In this document: piece by piece, positions 1 through 6,691 of the stretch
Numbering within the stretch: position 1 is the first letter of the stretch
How the letters are laid out: each line of letters starts with the position of its first letter
DNA from: Streptomyces sp. ISL-96
Lineage (GTDB): Bacteria; Actinomycetota; Actinomycetes; Streptomycetales; Streptomycetaceae
Length of the DNA: 64,000 nt
Reading direction: 5' to 3'
Assembly (NCBI RefSeq): GCF_018614035.1
Contig: NZ_JAGGPA010000001.1
Span: forward strand, 62,001 to 126,000
The notes under the pieces: generated by a model
The model's input: the letters and a program-made list of their open reading frames with translations, nothing else
What the model was told of the DNA's origin: nothing
The model's database searches: none
Program-made: the position numbers and the translations under genes

Positions 1-2
1 CG

Positions 3-1010
3 CGGTTGTACGCGGACCGCTGGTCGGTGGTGTCGTGGCCGCAGGAGTACGGCGGCCGGGGCGTCGACATCTTCACGTGGCTCCTCTTCGAGGAGGAGTA
101 CTTCGCGGCGGGCGCGCCGGGGCGGGTCTCACAGAACGGCATCAACCTCCTCGCGCCGACGCTCTTCGACCATGGCGCCGCCGAGCAGCGTGCCCGGGTT
201 CTGCCGTCCATGGCGAGCGGTGAGGTGATCTGGGCGCAGGCCTGGTCCGAGCCGGAGTCGGGATCGGATCTCGCCTCCCTGAAGTCCCGGGCCGTACGGA
301 CCGACGGCGGGTGGCTGCTGTCGGGTCAGAAGACCTGGTCGTCACGGGCCGCCTTCGCGGACCGGGCCTTCGGGATCTTCCGTACGGACACGGAGGCGGC
401 GAAGCCCCACCACGGCCTGACCTACCTGATGTTCGACCTGAAGGCCGACGGGGTCACCGTCCGCCGCATCGGCCGGCTCGACGGCAAGCCCGCCTTCGCG
501 GAGCTCTTCCTGGACGACGTGTTCGTACCGGACGAGGACGTCATCGGGGAGCCGGGGCAGGGCTGGCGGATCGCCATGTCGACGACCGGGAACGAACGCG
601 GGCTGACCCTGCGCTCCCCCGGCCGTTTCGTCGCCGTCGCCGACCGGCTCGTACAGCAGTGGCGTACGTCGGCCGATCCTTCGGACACGGCGCTGCGTGA
701 CCGGGTGGCGGACGCGGTCGTCGGGGCGCGCGCCTATCAGCTGTTCACGTACGCCAACGCTTCGCGCTTCGCGGCGGGCGCGGTCATCGGAGCGGAGTCC
801 AGCCTCAACAAGGTCTTCTGGTCCGACTACGACATCGCTCTGCACGAGACGGCGCTCGATCTGCTGGGCGCGGACGGGGAGCTGGCGCGGGGCGAGTGGG
901 CGGAGGGCTATGTGTTCTCGCTCGCCGGACCGATCTACGCGGGCACCAACGAAATCCAGCGCGACATCATCGCCGAGCGCCTGCTCGGTCTCCCGAAGGG
1001 CCGCCGCTGA
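3..1010 (+). CDS. Acyl-CoA dehydrogenase family protein (5' end cut by window)
   Basis: FAD-dependent alpha,beta-dehydrogenation of an acyl-CoA. The window starts inside the gene: 335 residues are visible, while family members are usually 380-400, so part of the N-terminal helical domain lies upstream. Visible landmarks are the middle beta-domain stretch AWSEPESGSDLASLKS (substrate and flavin contacts) and the C-terminal GPIYAGTNEIQRDIIAERLLG. The residue before GTNE is Ala, whereas medium-chain enzymes carry the catalytic Glu there (YEGT), so the base must sit elsewhere, as in the long-chain or actinobacterial sterol-type enzymes. The stop overlaps the next gene's ATG (TGATG), so the two are translationally coupled. 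Family assignment is firm; substrate is unknown. Confidence 0.93.
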   Translation, partial: RLYADRWSVVSWPQEYGGRGVDIFTWLLFEEEYFAAGAPGRVSQNGINLLAPTLFDHGAAEQRARVLPSMASGEVIWAQAWSEPESGSDLASLKSRAVRTDGGWLLSGQKTWSSRAAFADRAFGIFRTDTEAAKPHHGLTYLMFDLKADGVTVRRIGRLDGKPAFAELFLDDVFVPDEDVIGEPGQGWRIAMSTTGNERGLTLRSPGRFVAVADRLVQQWRTSADPSDTALRDRVADAVVGARAYQLFTYANASRFAAGAVIGAESSLNKVFWSDYDIALHETALDLLGADGELARGEWAEGYVFSLAGPIYAGTNEIQRDIIAERLLGLPKGRR

Positions 1011-1999
1011 TGAGGTTCCTGTTGACCGACGAGCAGGCCGCTTTCGGGCGTTCCCTGGAAGCGATGCTGACGGCCGCGGACACGCCGTCGGTCGTACGTT
1101 CCTGGGCAGCCGGAAACGCCGTTCCCGGGAACGCGCTGTGGGCGCGTATGGGTGAGGCGGGCGTGTTCTCGCTGGCCGTTCCCGAGGCGTACGAGGGTGT
1201 GGGGCCGCTGCCGGTCGAACTCGCGGTGGCTTTCGTGGAGCTGGGGCGGCACGCGGTGCCCGGTCCGGTGGTGGAGACGGTCGCGACCGCCGCCCTGCTG
1301 GCCCACCTGGCCGGGTACGGCGAGGAGGGCCCCGCGAAGCGGCTGCTGCCGGCGTTGGCCACGGGCGGGGCGAGCGCGACACTCACGCTTCCGGGTGGCG
1401 GCCCGTACGCGCTGGACGCGGACTCGGCGACGTACCTCCTCACCGTGCACGGCGACGAGCTGCGACTCGCTCCCGGGTACGGCGCGCTCCACGCGTCCGC
1501 GGATCCGGCGCGCCGGTTGTACCGGACGGAGCCGGGCGGCGAACTGCTCGCCTCGGGGCCCGCCGTGACGGCAGCCGCCGAGTACGCCGCCGGCCGGGCG
1601 TCATTCGCCACCGCCGCACAGGCGCTGGGCACCGGGATCGCGCTGCTGGACCGGACGGTGGCGTACGTCAAGCAACGCACGCAGTTCGGGACTGCCATCG
1701 GCGGCTTCCAGGCGGTCAAGCACCGGCTGGCCGACACCCTGATCGGTCTGGAGTTCGCCCGGCCACTGCTCTTCGGCGCCGCCCTGTCCATGACCTCGGC
1801 CGATATCGCCGCCGCGAAGGTCACAGCGGGCGAGGCGGCCTACGCCGCCGCCCGGACAGCGCTCCAGCTGCACGGGGCGGTCGGCTACACGGACGAACTG
1901 GACCTCTCCCTATGGCTCCGCAAGGCCCGCCCACTGCGAGACGCGTGGGGCACCCCGTCCGAATGCCGGTCAAAGGTACTGGCGGCACCTACCCCATGA
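1010..1999 (+). CDS. Acyl-CoA dehydrogenase family protein, second subunit-like
   Basis: 329 aa, beginning MRFLLTDEQAAFGRSLEAML. The C-terminal half has the family's flavin-binding helices (TVAYVKQRTQFGTAIGGFQA, near residues 220-240) and the LQLHGAVGYTDELDL stretch near residue 290. It is shorter than a typical enzyme and lacks the C-terminal YxGTNEIQ-type motif seen in its upstream partner. In actinobacterial sterol and acyl catabolism, adjacent dehydrogenase genes of this kind encode alpha2-beta2 enzymes in which each subunit provides part of one active site (ChsE4-ChsE5 type). The ATG overlaps the preceding TGA, supporting a shared complex. That this pair forms such a heterotetramer is inference. 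Confidence 0.9.
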   Translation: MRFLLTDEQAAFGRSLEAMLTAADTPSVVRSWAAGNAVPGNALWARMGEAGVFSLAVPEAYEGVGPLPVELAVAFVELGRHAVPGPVVETVATAALLAHLAGYGEEGPAKRLLPALATGGASATLTLPGGGPYALDADSATYLLTVHGDELRLAPGYGALHASADPARRLYRTEPGGELLASGPAVTAAAEYAAGRASFATAAQALGTGIALLDRTVAYVKQRTQFGTAIGGFQAVKHRLADTLIGLEFARPLLFGAALSMTSADIAAAKVTAGEAAYAAARTALQLHGAVGYTDELDLSLWLRKARPLRDAWGTPSECRSKVLAAPTP

Positions 2000-2055
2000 C
2001 GCTCGGTCAGCACGCCGCCGCCCACCTTCAAGGAGAGGCCGACGAAGACGCTCAC

Positions 2056-2260
2056 CGATCTCGTCGGCTCCAACGGGCGGGCGAGGGGGGCGGCATAGGT
2101 GACGCCACAGGAGCAATCGTGTCGGCTTCAACGGGCGGGCAGGGCGGGAGAGGTGGCCGCCGCAGGCGGCGCAACTAACGGGCCGCAACCGCCGACGGCG
2201 GCGGCGAGCCCCCCGACGGAGACGGCAACCAATCGTGCCGGCTTCAACGGGGCGGGCGGA
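2056..2260. repeat. Three imperfect direct repeats in a 302-bp gene-free stretch
   Basis: The stretch 2000-2301 has no convincing gene. It carries three copies of a sequence reading roughly TCGTGTCGGCTTCAACGGGC: near 2061-2080 (TCGTCGGCTCCAACGGGC), 2118-2137 and 2234-2254. The CAACGGG cores start at 2071, 2129 and 2245, so the spacings are 58 and 116 bp, a one-to-two ratio. A GCCGCC-GCA-GGCGGC hairpin (about 2157-2171) lies between copies 2 and 3. No partner protein gene suggests what they bind. Confidence 0.6.
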
Positions 2261-2301
2261 CGGAGCCGACCGCCAAACCATGCCCGCCCACCCAAGGGGC
2301 C

Positions 2302-2799
2302 TCAGTCCTCCCGAGCCCCTTCGTCGCCGTTGCCCCGGCGAATCGTGCGTACTGGCTGACCCGGCCGCCACGCTCGCACCACGAGCGCGTCGCCCTCAAT
2401 GGAGGTCCGGACCACCTCCGTCGGCTCAACGCGGAAAAGATGGAACGGCTCCGGCGGCTTGATCTCCCCGACGAACCGGGCGATGACATCCGGATCGGTG
2501 ACCTCCACCGCCCGGCCGCTGATCCGCGCGTCCCCGTCCCGCATCTGCTCATCCGCGCCCGGGTTCGCCTGGATGGCGAAGCGCGGATCGCGCTGAAGGT
2601 CCTGCGCCTTGCGTGAGTACGGCATCATGCCGAGCCACAACTCTCCGTGGAGAAACGTCACTTCGAGCCCGGTCACACGCGGCGACCCGTCCTTTCGGAC
2701 CGTCGCGAGAACATGGTGCTTGTACTGCTGGAATCGTTGCTGCACGGCCTCCGCGAACTGCGGTTCCGCCACCTGGAAGTCTTCCCAACCGTTCACCAT
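2302..2799 (-). CDS. Pyridoxamine 5'-phosphate oxidase-like (split-barrel FMN) family protein
   Basis: 165 aa from ATG at 2799 (MVNGWEDFQVAEPQFAEAVQ). The stretch KHHVLATVRKDGSPRVTGLE near residues 28-47, followed by LWLGMMPYSRKAQDLQRDPR, is the strand-turn-strand FMN/F420 split-barrel pattern of PNPOx-like proteins; DARISGRAVEVTDP is the later barrel strand. Members bind FMN, F420 or haem and reduce diverse small molecules; no substrate can be named. A longer frame extends upstream to 2922, but that would read through the palindrome and the divergent gene's promoter, so the internal ATG is preferred. It is divergent from the VOC gene at 2873. Confidence 0.85.
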   Translation of the reverse strand: MVNGWEDFQVAEPQFAEAVQQRFQQYKHHVLATVRKDGSPRVTGLEVTFLHGELWLGMMPYSRKAQDLQRDPRFAIQANPGADEQMRDGDARISGRAVEVTDPDVIARFVGEIKPPEPFHLFRVEPTEVVRTSIEGDALVVRAWRPGQPVRTIRRGNGDEGARED

Positions 2800-2816
2800 G
2801 ACGTCATCGAACCCTG

Positions 2817-2843
2817 GATACCCGACATCTTCTGTCGGGTATC
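2817..2843. promoter_or_regulatory. Perfect 27-bp palindrome in a divergent promoter region
   Basis: Arms GATACCCGACA (2817-2827) and TGTCGGGTATC (2833-2843) are exact inverted repeats around a TCTTC centre. The site lies 18 bp from the ATG of the PNPOx-like gene and 30 bp from the GTG of the VOC gene, the only two genes it separates. Length, symmetry and position fit an operator for a dimeric repressor acting on both genes. It could also form a hairpin in either transcript. No regulator gene is adjacent. Confidence 0.65.
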
Positions 2844-2872
2844 GGCTTTCCTTCGGCGATAGGGTCCCGCAC

Positions 2873-3253
2873 GTGATCGCCGAACTGCAGTGCGTGGTGC
2901 TCGACTGCGCCGACCCCCTCACCCTCGCCCACTTCTACGCTTCGCTGGCCGGCGGCGAAGTGAATCGGCCGGACCGCCGATGGGGCGTCGACGACGACTG
3001 GGCCACGCTGCACACCCCCAACGGCCTCGTCCTCGCCTTCCAGCGCGTACCCGACCACCGCCCGCCGCGGTGGCCCGACCCGGCCCACCCACAGCAGTTC
3101 CATATGGACTTCAGCGTTCCGGATCTCCTCCACGCCCATGCCCAGATGTTGGAGCTGGGCGCCTCCCTGCTGCTCGACGACGGGGCGGGCGCCCGCAGTT
3201 GGCGGATCTACGCGGATCCCGCCGGTCACCCCTTCTGCCTCGTACGTCACTGA
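2873..3253 (+). CDS. VOC (glyoxalase/bleomycin-resistance fold) family protein
   Basis: 126 aa from GTG at 2873 (MIAELQCVVLDCADPLTLAH). One vicinal-oxygen-chelate module pair is visible: an N-terminal beta-alpha-beta unit with VVLDCADPLTLAHFYASLAGGE, a middle QQFHMDFSVPDL metal-site strand near residue 75, and the closing IYADPAGHPFCLV near residue 116, which supplies the usual C-terminal Glu/Cys-region strand. Such proteins are metal-dependent isomerases, dioxygenases or antibiotic-binding proteins; this subgroup (glyoxalase-like, 120-130 aa) has no fixed function. It is followed by the monooxygenase gene on the same strand but with that gene's own promoter between. Confidence 0.85.
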   Translation: MIAELQCVVLDCADPLTLAHFYASLAGGEVNRPDRRWGVDDDWATLHTPNGLVLAFQRVPDHRPPRWPDPAHPQQFHMDFSVPDLLHAHAQMLELGASLLLDDGAGARSWRIYADPAGHPFCLVRH

Positions 3254-3266
3254 CAACACACGTAGG

Positions 3267-3335
3267 CCAACAACCGTTGACATCAACTCGCTCCGTGCCC
3301 TACATTGGCCAACAAGCGTTGACCAACAAGCGTTG
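3267..3335 (+). promoter_or_regulatory. Promoter with three CCAACAASCGTTG operator copies
   Basis: A -35 box TTGACA (3277-3282), an 18-bp spacer and a -10 box TACATT (3301-3306) precede the monooxygenase. Three 13-bp sites sit on it: CCAACAACCGTTG (3267-3279, overlapping the -35), CCAACAAGCGTTG (3309-3321, at the expected transcription start) and CCAACAAGCGTTG (3323-3335). Each has CAAC/GTTG dyad symmetry, as TetR- or MarR-type operators do. Centres of sites 1 and 2 are 42 bp apart and of sites 2 and 3, 14 bp. AGGAGG at 3341-3346 is the ribosome binding site. Confidence 0.75.
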
Positions 3336-3351
3336 GCATCAGGAGGTCGCC

Positions 3352-4851
3352 ATGCACGGCACGACCGGTACCACTTCTCAGCGCAGCAACGTCATCGTCG
3401 TCGGCGCGGGCCCCACCGGGCTGCTGCTCGCGGGCGATCTGGCCGCCGAAGGTGTCCCCGTCACGGTGGTGGAGCGGCGCCCCCGGGGCATCAGCAACCT
3501 GACCCGGGCCTTCGGTGTGCACGCCCGCACCCTGGAGCAGCTCGACGCCCGCGGCCTCGCCGACGAGCTCGTCACCACGGGTCAGATCGTCACCCGCCTG
3601 GAGCTCTTCGGCTCGCTCGCCCTCGACATCTCCGATCTCCCCTCGCGTTTCCCGTACTTGCTGGTGACTCCGCAGTTCGAAGTGGAGAAGCTGCTGCTGC
3701 GCCGGGCCGAGGAGAACGGCGCGACGTTCGTGTACGGAGCGGAGGTCACCGGGCTCGCACAGGACGACGCGGGCGTGACGCTCGACGTGCGACGCGAGGA
3801 CGGTACGGCCGAGACACTGCGAGCGGCCTACGCGGTGGGCGCCGACGGGGTGCGCAGTGCCGTGCGCAAAGCGCTGGACCTGCCCTTCCCCGGCCACTCG
3901 GTCATCAAGTCGATCGTCCTGGCCGACGTGCTGCTCGCCCAGGAACCCGACCGTACGGCCGCGGTGAACGGCATGGGCACGGCCTTCGGGTTCCTCATCC
4001 CCTTCGGGGACGGGTACTGGCGCGTGGGCGGCTGGGACCGTACGCGCGGCGAGATCCCCGACACCGCGCCCGTTGAGCTCGATGAGCTGCGCGAGATCGC
4101 CCGCCGCGCTTTCGGCAGCGACTTCGGTATGCACGACGCCCGCTGGATGTCCCGCTTCCACAGCGACGAACGCCAGGTCCCGCAGTACCGGGTGGGCAGG
4201 GTCCTCCTCGCGGGCGACGCGGCGCACACGCACTCCCCGGCCGGCGGCCAGGGCATGAACACCGGCCTCCAGGACGCGGCCAACCTCGGCTGGAAGCTGG
4301 CTTCCGTGGTGAACGGCCAGGCGCCGGACGGCCTGTTGAACTCGTATCACGACGAACGGCACCCGGTCGGCAGGGCCGTGCTGCGCAGCAGTGGCGCACT
4401 CATCCGCCTCGCCATGGCCCACAATCCACTGCAGCGCGGACTCCGCTCCCTACTGACCCTGATCGCCGGCAACGTACGCCCGGTCGCCCGCACGGCGATT
4501 GGGCAGATCACCGGCATCGGTTACTCATACGGCGCTCCGCGCGGCGCCCACCCGCTCACGGGCAGGCGCGTGCCGGACGTCGAGCTCCAGGAGGGACGGC
4601 TGTACGAGGCGCTTCGCGCGGGGCAGTTCGTACTGATCACGCCACGGGGCACGGAGGTCGACCACGACGATCGGCTCACGGTGACGCACTGGGCGAGTGA
4701 CCGCCGTACGACTCTGCTCGTCCGCCCCGACGGCTACGCGGCCTGGGCCTCGGAGACCGCCGCCCCCGAGTCCGTCGCCGCGAGGATCGCCACCAGCGAG
4801 ATGCGGGTCTCCTGGAGGTCCGCGATGCGTGCGTCGATACCGCGCAACTGA
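3352..4851 (+). CDS. FAD-dependent aromatic hydroxylase-type monooxygenase
   Basis: 499 aa, group A flavin monooxygenase (PHBH fold) using NAD(P)H and oxygen. The ADP-binding motif VIVVGAGPTGLLLAGDLA is near residues 14-31, the DG motif GADGVRSAVRKAL near 164-176, and the second FAD motif VLLAGDAAHTHSPAGGQGMN near 284-303. A C-terminal thioredoxin-like domain (about 400-490, LRAGQFVLITPRG) is typical of the tetracenomycin/phenol hydroxylase branch. ATG 3352 follows AGGAGG by 5 nt. The last 20 residues are unlike family tails. Tight operator control suggests induction by a phenolic or polyketide compound; substrate unknown. Confidence 0.92.
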   Translation: MHGTTGTTSQRSNVIVVGAGPTGLLLAGDLAAEGVPVTVVERRPRGISNLTRAFGVHARTLEQLDARGLADELVTTGQIVTRLELFGSLALDISDLPSRFPYLLVTPQFEVEKLLLRRAEENGATFVYGAEVTGLAQDDAGVTLDVRREDGTAETLRAAYAVGADGVRSAVRKALDLPFPGHSVIKSIVLADVLLAQEPDRTAAVNGMGTAFGFLIPFGDGYWRVGGWDRTRGEIPDTAPVELDELREIARRAFGSDFGMHDARWMSRFHSDERQVPQYRVGRVLLAGDAAHTHSPAGGQGMNTGLQDAANLGWKLASVVNGQAPDGLLNSYHDERHPVGRAVLRSSGALIRLAMAHNPLQRGLRSLLTLIAGNVRPVARTAIGQITGIGYSYGAPRGAHPLTGRRVPDVELQEGRLYEALRAGQFVLITPRGTEVDHDDRLTVTHWASDRRTTLLVRPDGYAAWASETAAPESVAARIATSEMRVSWRSAMRASIPRN

Positions 4852-4912
4852 CCGCGCAGATGGCCGCTCACGCACGACGCGAACCCCAGGGGTGGTGTCA
4901 TGGAGATCGGGC

Positions 4913-5464
4913 TCAGCCGACCGTGAGGGTGACGACCGCCGTGTGCCCTCCGGCCAACAGGGCGCCCGGCGATGCGGTCACCACGGCGTCGTACCGGCCA
5001 AGGGTGACGCCCTCGAACGACGCGGTCCCGTCCAGCGCGACGATCACCACCGTCCCTCCCGGCGGGACTGCGACGTTGAGGTTCCCGCGCAGCACCGCGA
5101 CCCGCGCGGCCGTCCGGCCCCTGCGGTACATGACGTTGAAGTTCACGACCCGGCGGTCGAGCAGTCGGCAGTCGGTGGCGATGTCCCCGGGAAAGTCGTA
5201 CGGGACGTAACGCTGGTCGACGAGCCGCCGCTCACCGCCCACCGTGAGCTCCATCCCCGCACCCTCAGCCATCGTGAGGATCCGGTCCACCCCGGGGAAT
5301 GCCGAGAACGGGCCGTCCCTTTCGACCTCCGCGAGGCTGATCCGCCAGTCGAAGTCGGCCATCCCGGCGTTCGGCGGGTATGCCGCGATCTCGCGGGTGA
5401 CCCCGCCGCCGTTCTTCCACGCCACAGCCTCACGGTCGGCCGACCTCAGCACCTGGACGGTCAT
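4913..5464 (-). CDS. HutD/Ves family protein
   Basis: 183 aa. The opening WKNGGGVTREIAAYPP (about residues 16-31) and FDWRISLAEVERDGPFSAFP (about 39-58) are the diagnostic HutD/Ves block, followed by a bicupin-like beta-rich body. HutD genes accompany histidine-utilisation genes in proteobacteria and are proposed to tune them; Ves is a cold-linked homologue in E. coli. No hut genes are nearby here. The ATG overlaps the stop of the upstream VWA gene by 4 nt, so the two are co-translated. Biochemical role is unproven in the family. Confidence 0.88.
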   Translation of the reverse strand: MTVQVLRSADREAVAWKNGGGVTREIAAYPPNAGMADFDWRISLAEVERDGPFSAFPGVDRILTMAEGAGMELTVGGERRLVDQRYVPYDFPGDIATDCRLLDRRVVNFNVMYRRGRTAARVAVLRGNLNVAVPPGGTVVIVALDGTASFEGVTLGRYDAVVTASPGALLAGGHTAVVTLTVG

Positions 5465-6177
5465 CGCACGATGCCCTGCGCCCGCGCCGCGGCCAGCCAG
5501 GCCGGGAACTCGCGCACCAACTGGTCGTACAGCTCGCTGTCGGAGACCTGGCGCGGATCCAGCCCGGCGTGGAAGTAGCCCGCGTTGTCGACCGTTCGCC
5601 TCGCCGGGACGGCCAGCTCGTCGAGCTTGCGCAGGAAATCGAACTGCGTGCTTCGCGTATTGCCGAAGCCAACGAACTGCCAGAACAGCGGCAGCTCCGC
5701 GGCCTTGCAGACGTACCGCTCCGCCGCCAGCTTGTTGATCGGACCTCCGTCGGTCTGGAAAACGACCAGTGCGGGCGCCGTCGATCCGCTGTCGAGGTAG
5801 TGGTCGATCACCGCGTCCATGGCCAGGTGGTAGCTGGTCTTGCCCATGTGCCCCAGGCCCGCGACGATCTTGTCGATACGGCCCTGGTGGTTGTCGAGGG
5901 CGATGTCCGTGATCGCGTCGACGTCCGTCGAGAAGAAAACGATCGGCACGCTGCCGTCGTCGTCGAGATTGGCGGACAGCCCGAGCACGCGGTCGGCGAG
6001 CGCCTGCACGCTACCGTCCTTGTAATACGGCTTCATCGAACCCGAGTAGTCAAGAACCAGATACACGGCCGCGCGCTGCCCGCTCAGCCCATGCTTCTGC
6101 AGCGAGACGCCGGCGCTCTTGTAGAAGCTGACGAGCGCGGGCGCGGTCTCCTCGACCTTGTGGAGGCTTATCGCCAC
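5461..6177 (-). CDS. VWA domain protein, TerF/TerY-like
   Basis: 238 aa from GTG at 6177, with GGAG 7 nt upstream. A single von Willebrand A domain fills the protein: the metal-ion-dependent adhesion motif is YLVLDYSGSMKPYYKDG (DxSxS variant, about residues 39-55), with the later Asp/Thr contacts in GKTSYHLAMDAVI and VVFQTDGGPIN. There is no signal peptide or membrane segment, so it is cytoplasmic. The closest group is the VWA module of tellurite-resistance-associated TerF/TerY proteins. It is coupled to the HutD gene; no ter genes are in the window. Partner and process unknown. Confidence 0.85.
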   Translation of the reverse strand: MAISLHKVEETAPALVSFYKSAGVSLQKHGLSGQRAAVYLVLDYSGSMKPYYKDGSVQALADRVLGLSANLDDDGSVPIVFFSTDVDAITDIALDNHQGRIDKIVAGLGHMGKTSYHLAMDAVIDHYLDSGSTAPALVVFQTDGGPINKLAAERYVCKAAELPLFWQFVGFGNTRSTQFDFLRKLDELAVPARRTVDNAGYFHAGLDPRQVSDSELYDQLVREFPAWLAAARAQGIVR

Positions 6178-6257
6178 GTCGGGTCTCCGTTTCGTACGCG
6201 GTGCGGTTACGGGCTGGTGGGGCTGGGGGCCCGGCGGGACTGTCGAGGTTACATCTC

Positions 6258-6320
6258 GCCCGCGACGGCCGAACTGGACGCCGTCCTCCGCGTATTGGAC
6301 GGTGATCTCCAGCGCCCGCC
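6258..6320 (-). pseudogene. Possible acyl-CoA dehydrogenase scrap
   Basis: Read on the minus strand, one frame gives LEITVQYAEDGVQFGRRG, which resembles the flavin-domain helix of acyl-CoA dehydrogenases (compare TVAYVKQRTQFG in the gene at 1010). The frame is open only briefly and the flanks do not match. At this length chance resemblance cannot be excluded. Confidence 0.3.
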
Positions 6321-6420
6321 CAGCCGCGCCGCGAACTCCAGGTGCTGGGCTTCACGCATCTGCTCGGATTCCAGGAGATGCCCGAGCCACAGCCGCAGCA
6401 TCGGCCCGTGCTTCAGCACC

Positions 6421-6600
6421 GGCGGGTCGACGGAGGCCGGCCTGGTCGGCATCCCCGGCCATGCGGCGTACGGGTCTATGAAGTTCGGCCTGCGCGGCCT
6501 GACCCGCTCGCCGGGACTGGTCGCATCTGCCGCTCCGCCGGATGGGCCGGCCGGAGGAGGTCGGAGAGCTCGTGCAGCTCGACTCGGCCGACGGCTGGCC
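6421..6600 (+). pseudogene. Short-chain dehydrogenase relic, frameshifted
   Basis: In frame 1, 6433-6510 reads AGLVGIPGHAAYGSMKFGLRGLTRS, the conserved active-site segment of SDR enzymes including the YxxxK pair (Y-G-S-M-K). In frame 2, from about 6530, the DNA reads PLRRMGRPEEVGELVQLDSADG, the family's typical C-terminal segment (RMGRPEEV-ELV). The roughly 60-residue stretch that normally separates these segments is lost, the frame changes between them and no Rossmann N-terminus is found upstream. This is a deletion remnant, not a gene. The rest of 6178-6691 shows no gene. Confidence 0.65.
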
Positions 6601-6691
6601 GGACGGATCCGTACGGGTCCGTACGTTATCTTGATCGGCGCCGACCCCCACCGGCTCTCCCCCGTTTGCCCAGAAGTCCAAGGAGCCGGCT

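Noticed and set aside
2056..2260. Possible CRISPR array
   Set aside because: Only three imperfect repeats, unequal spacing, no cas genes in the window and no uniform spacers.
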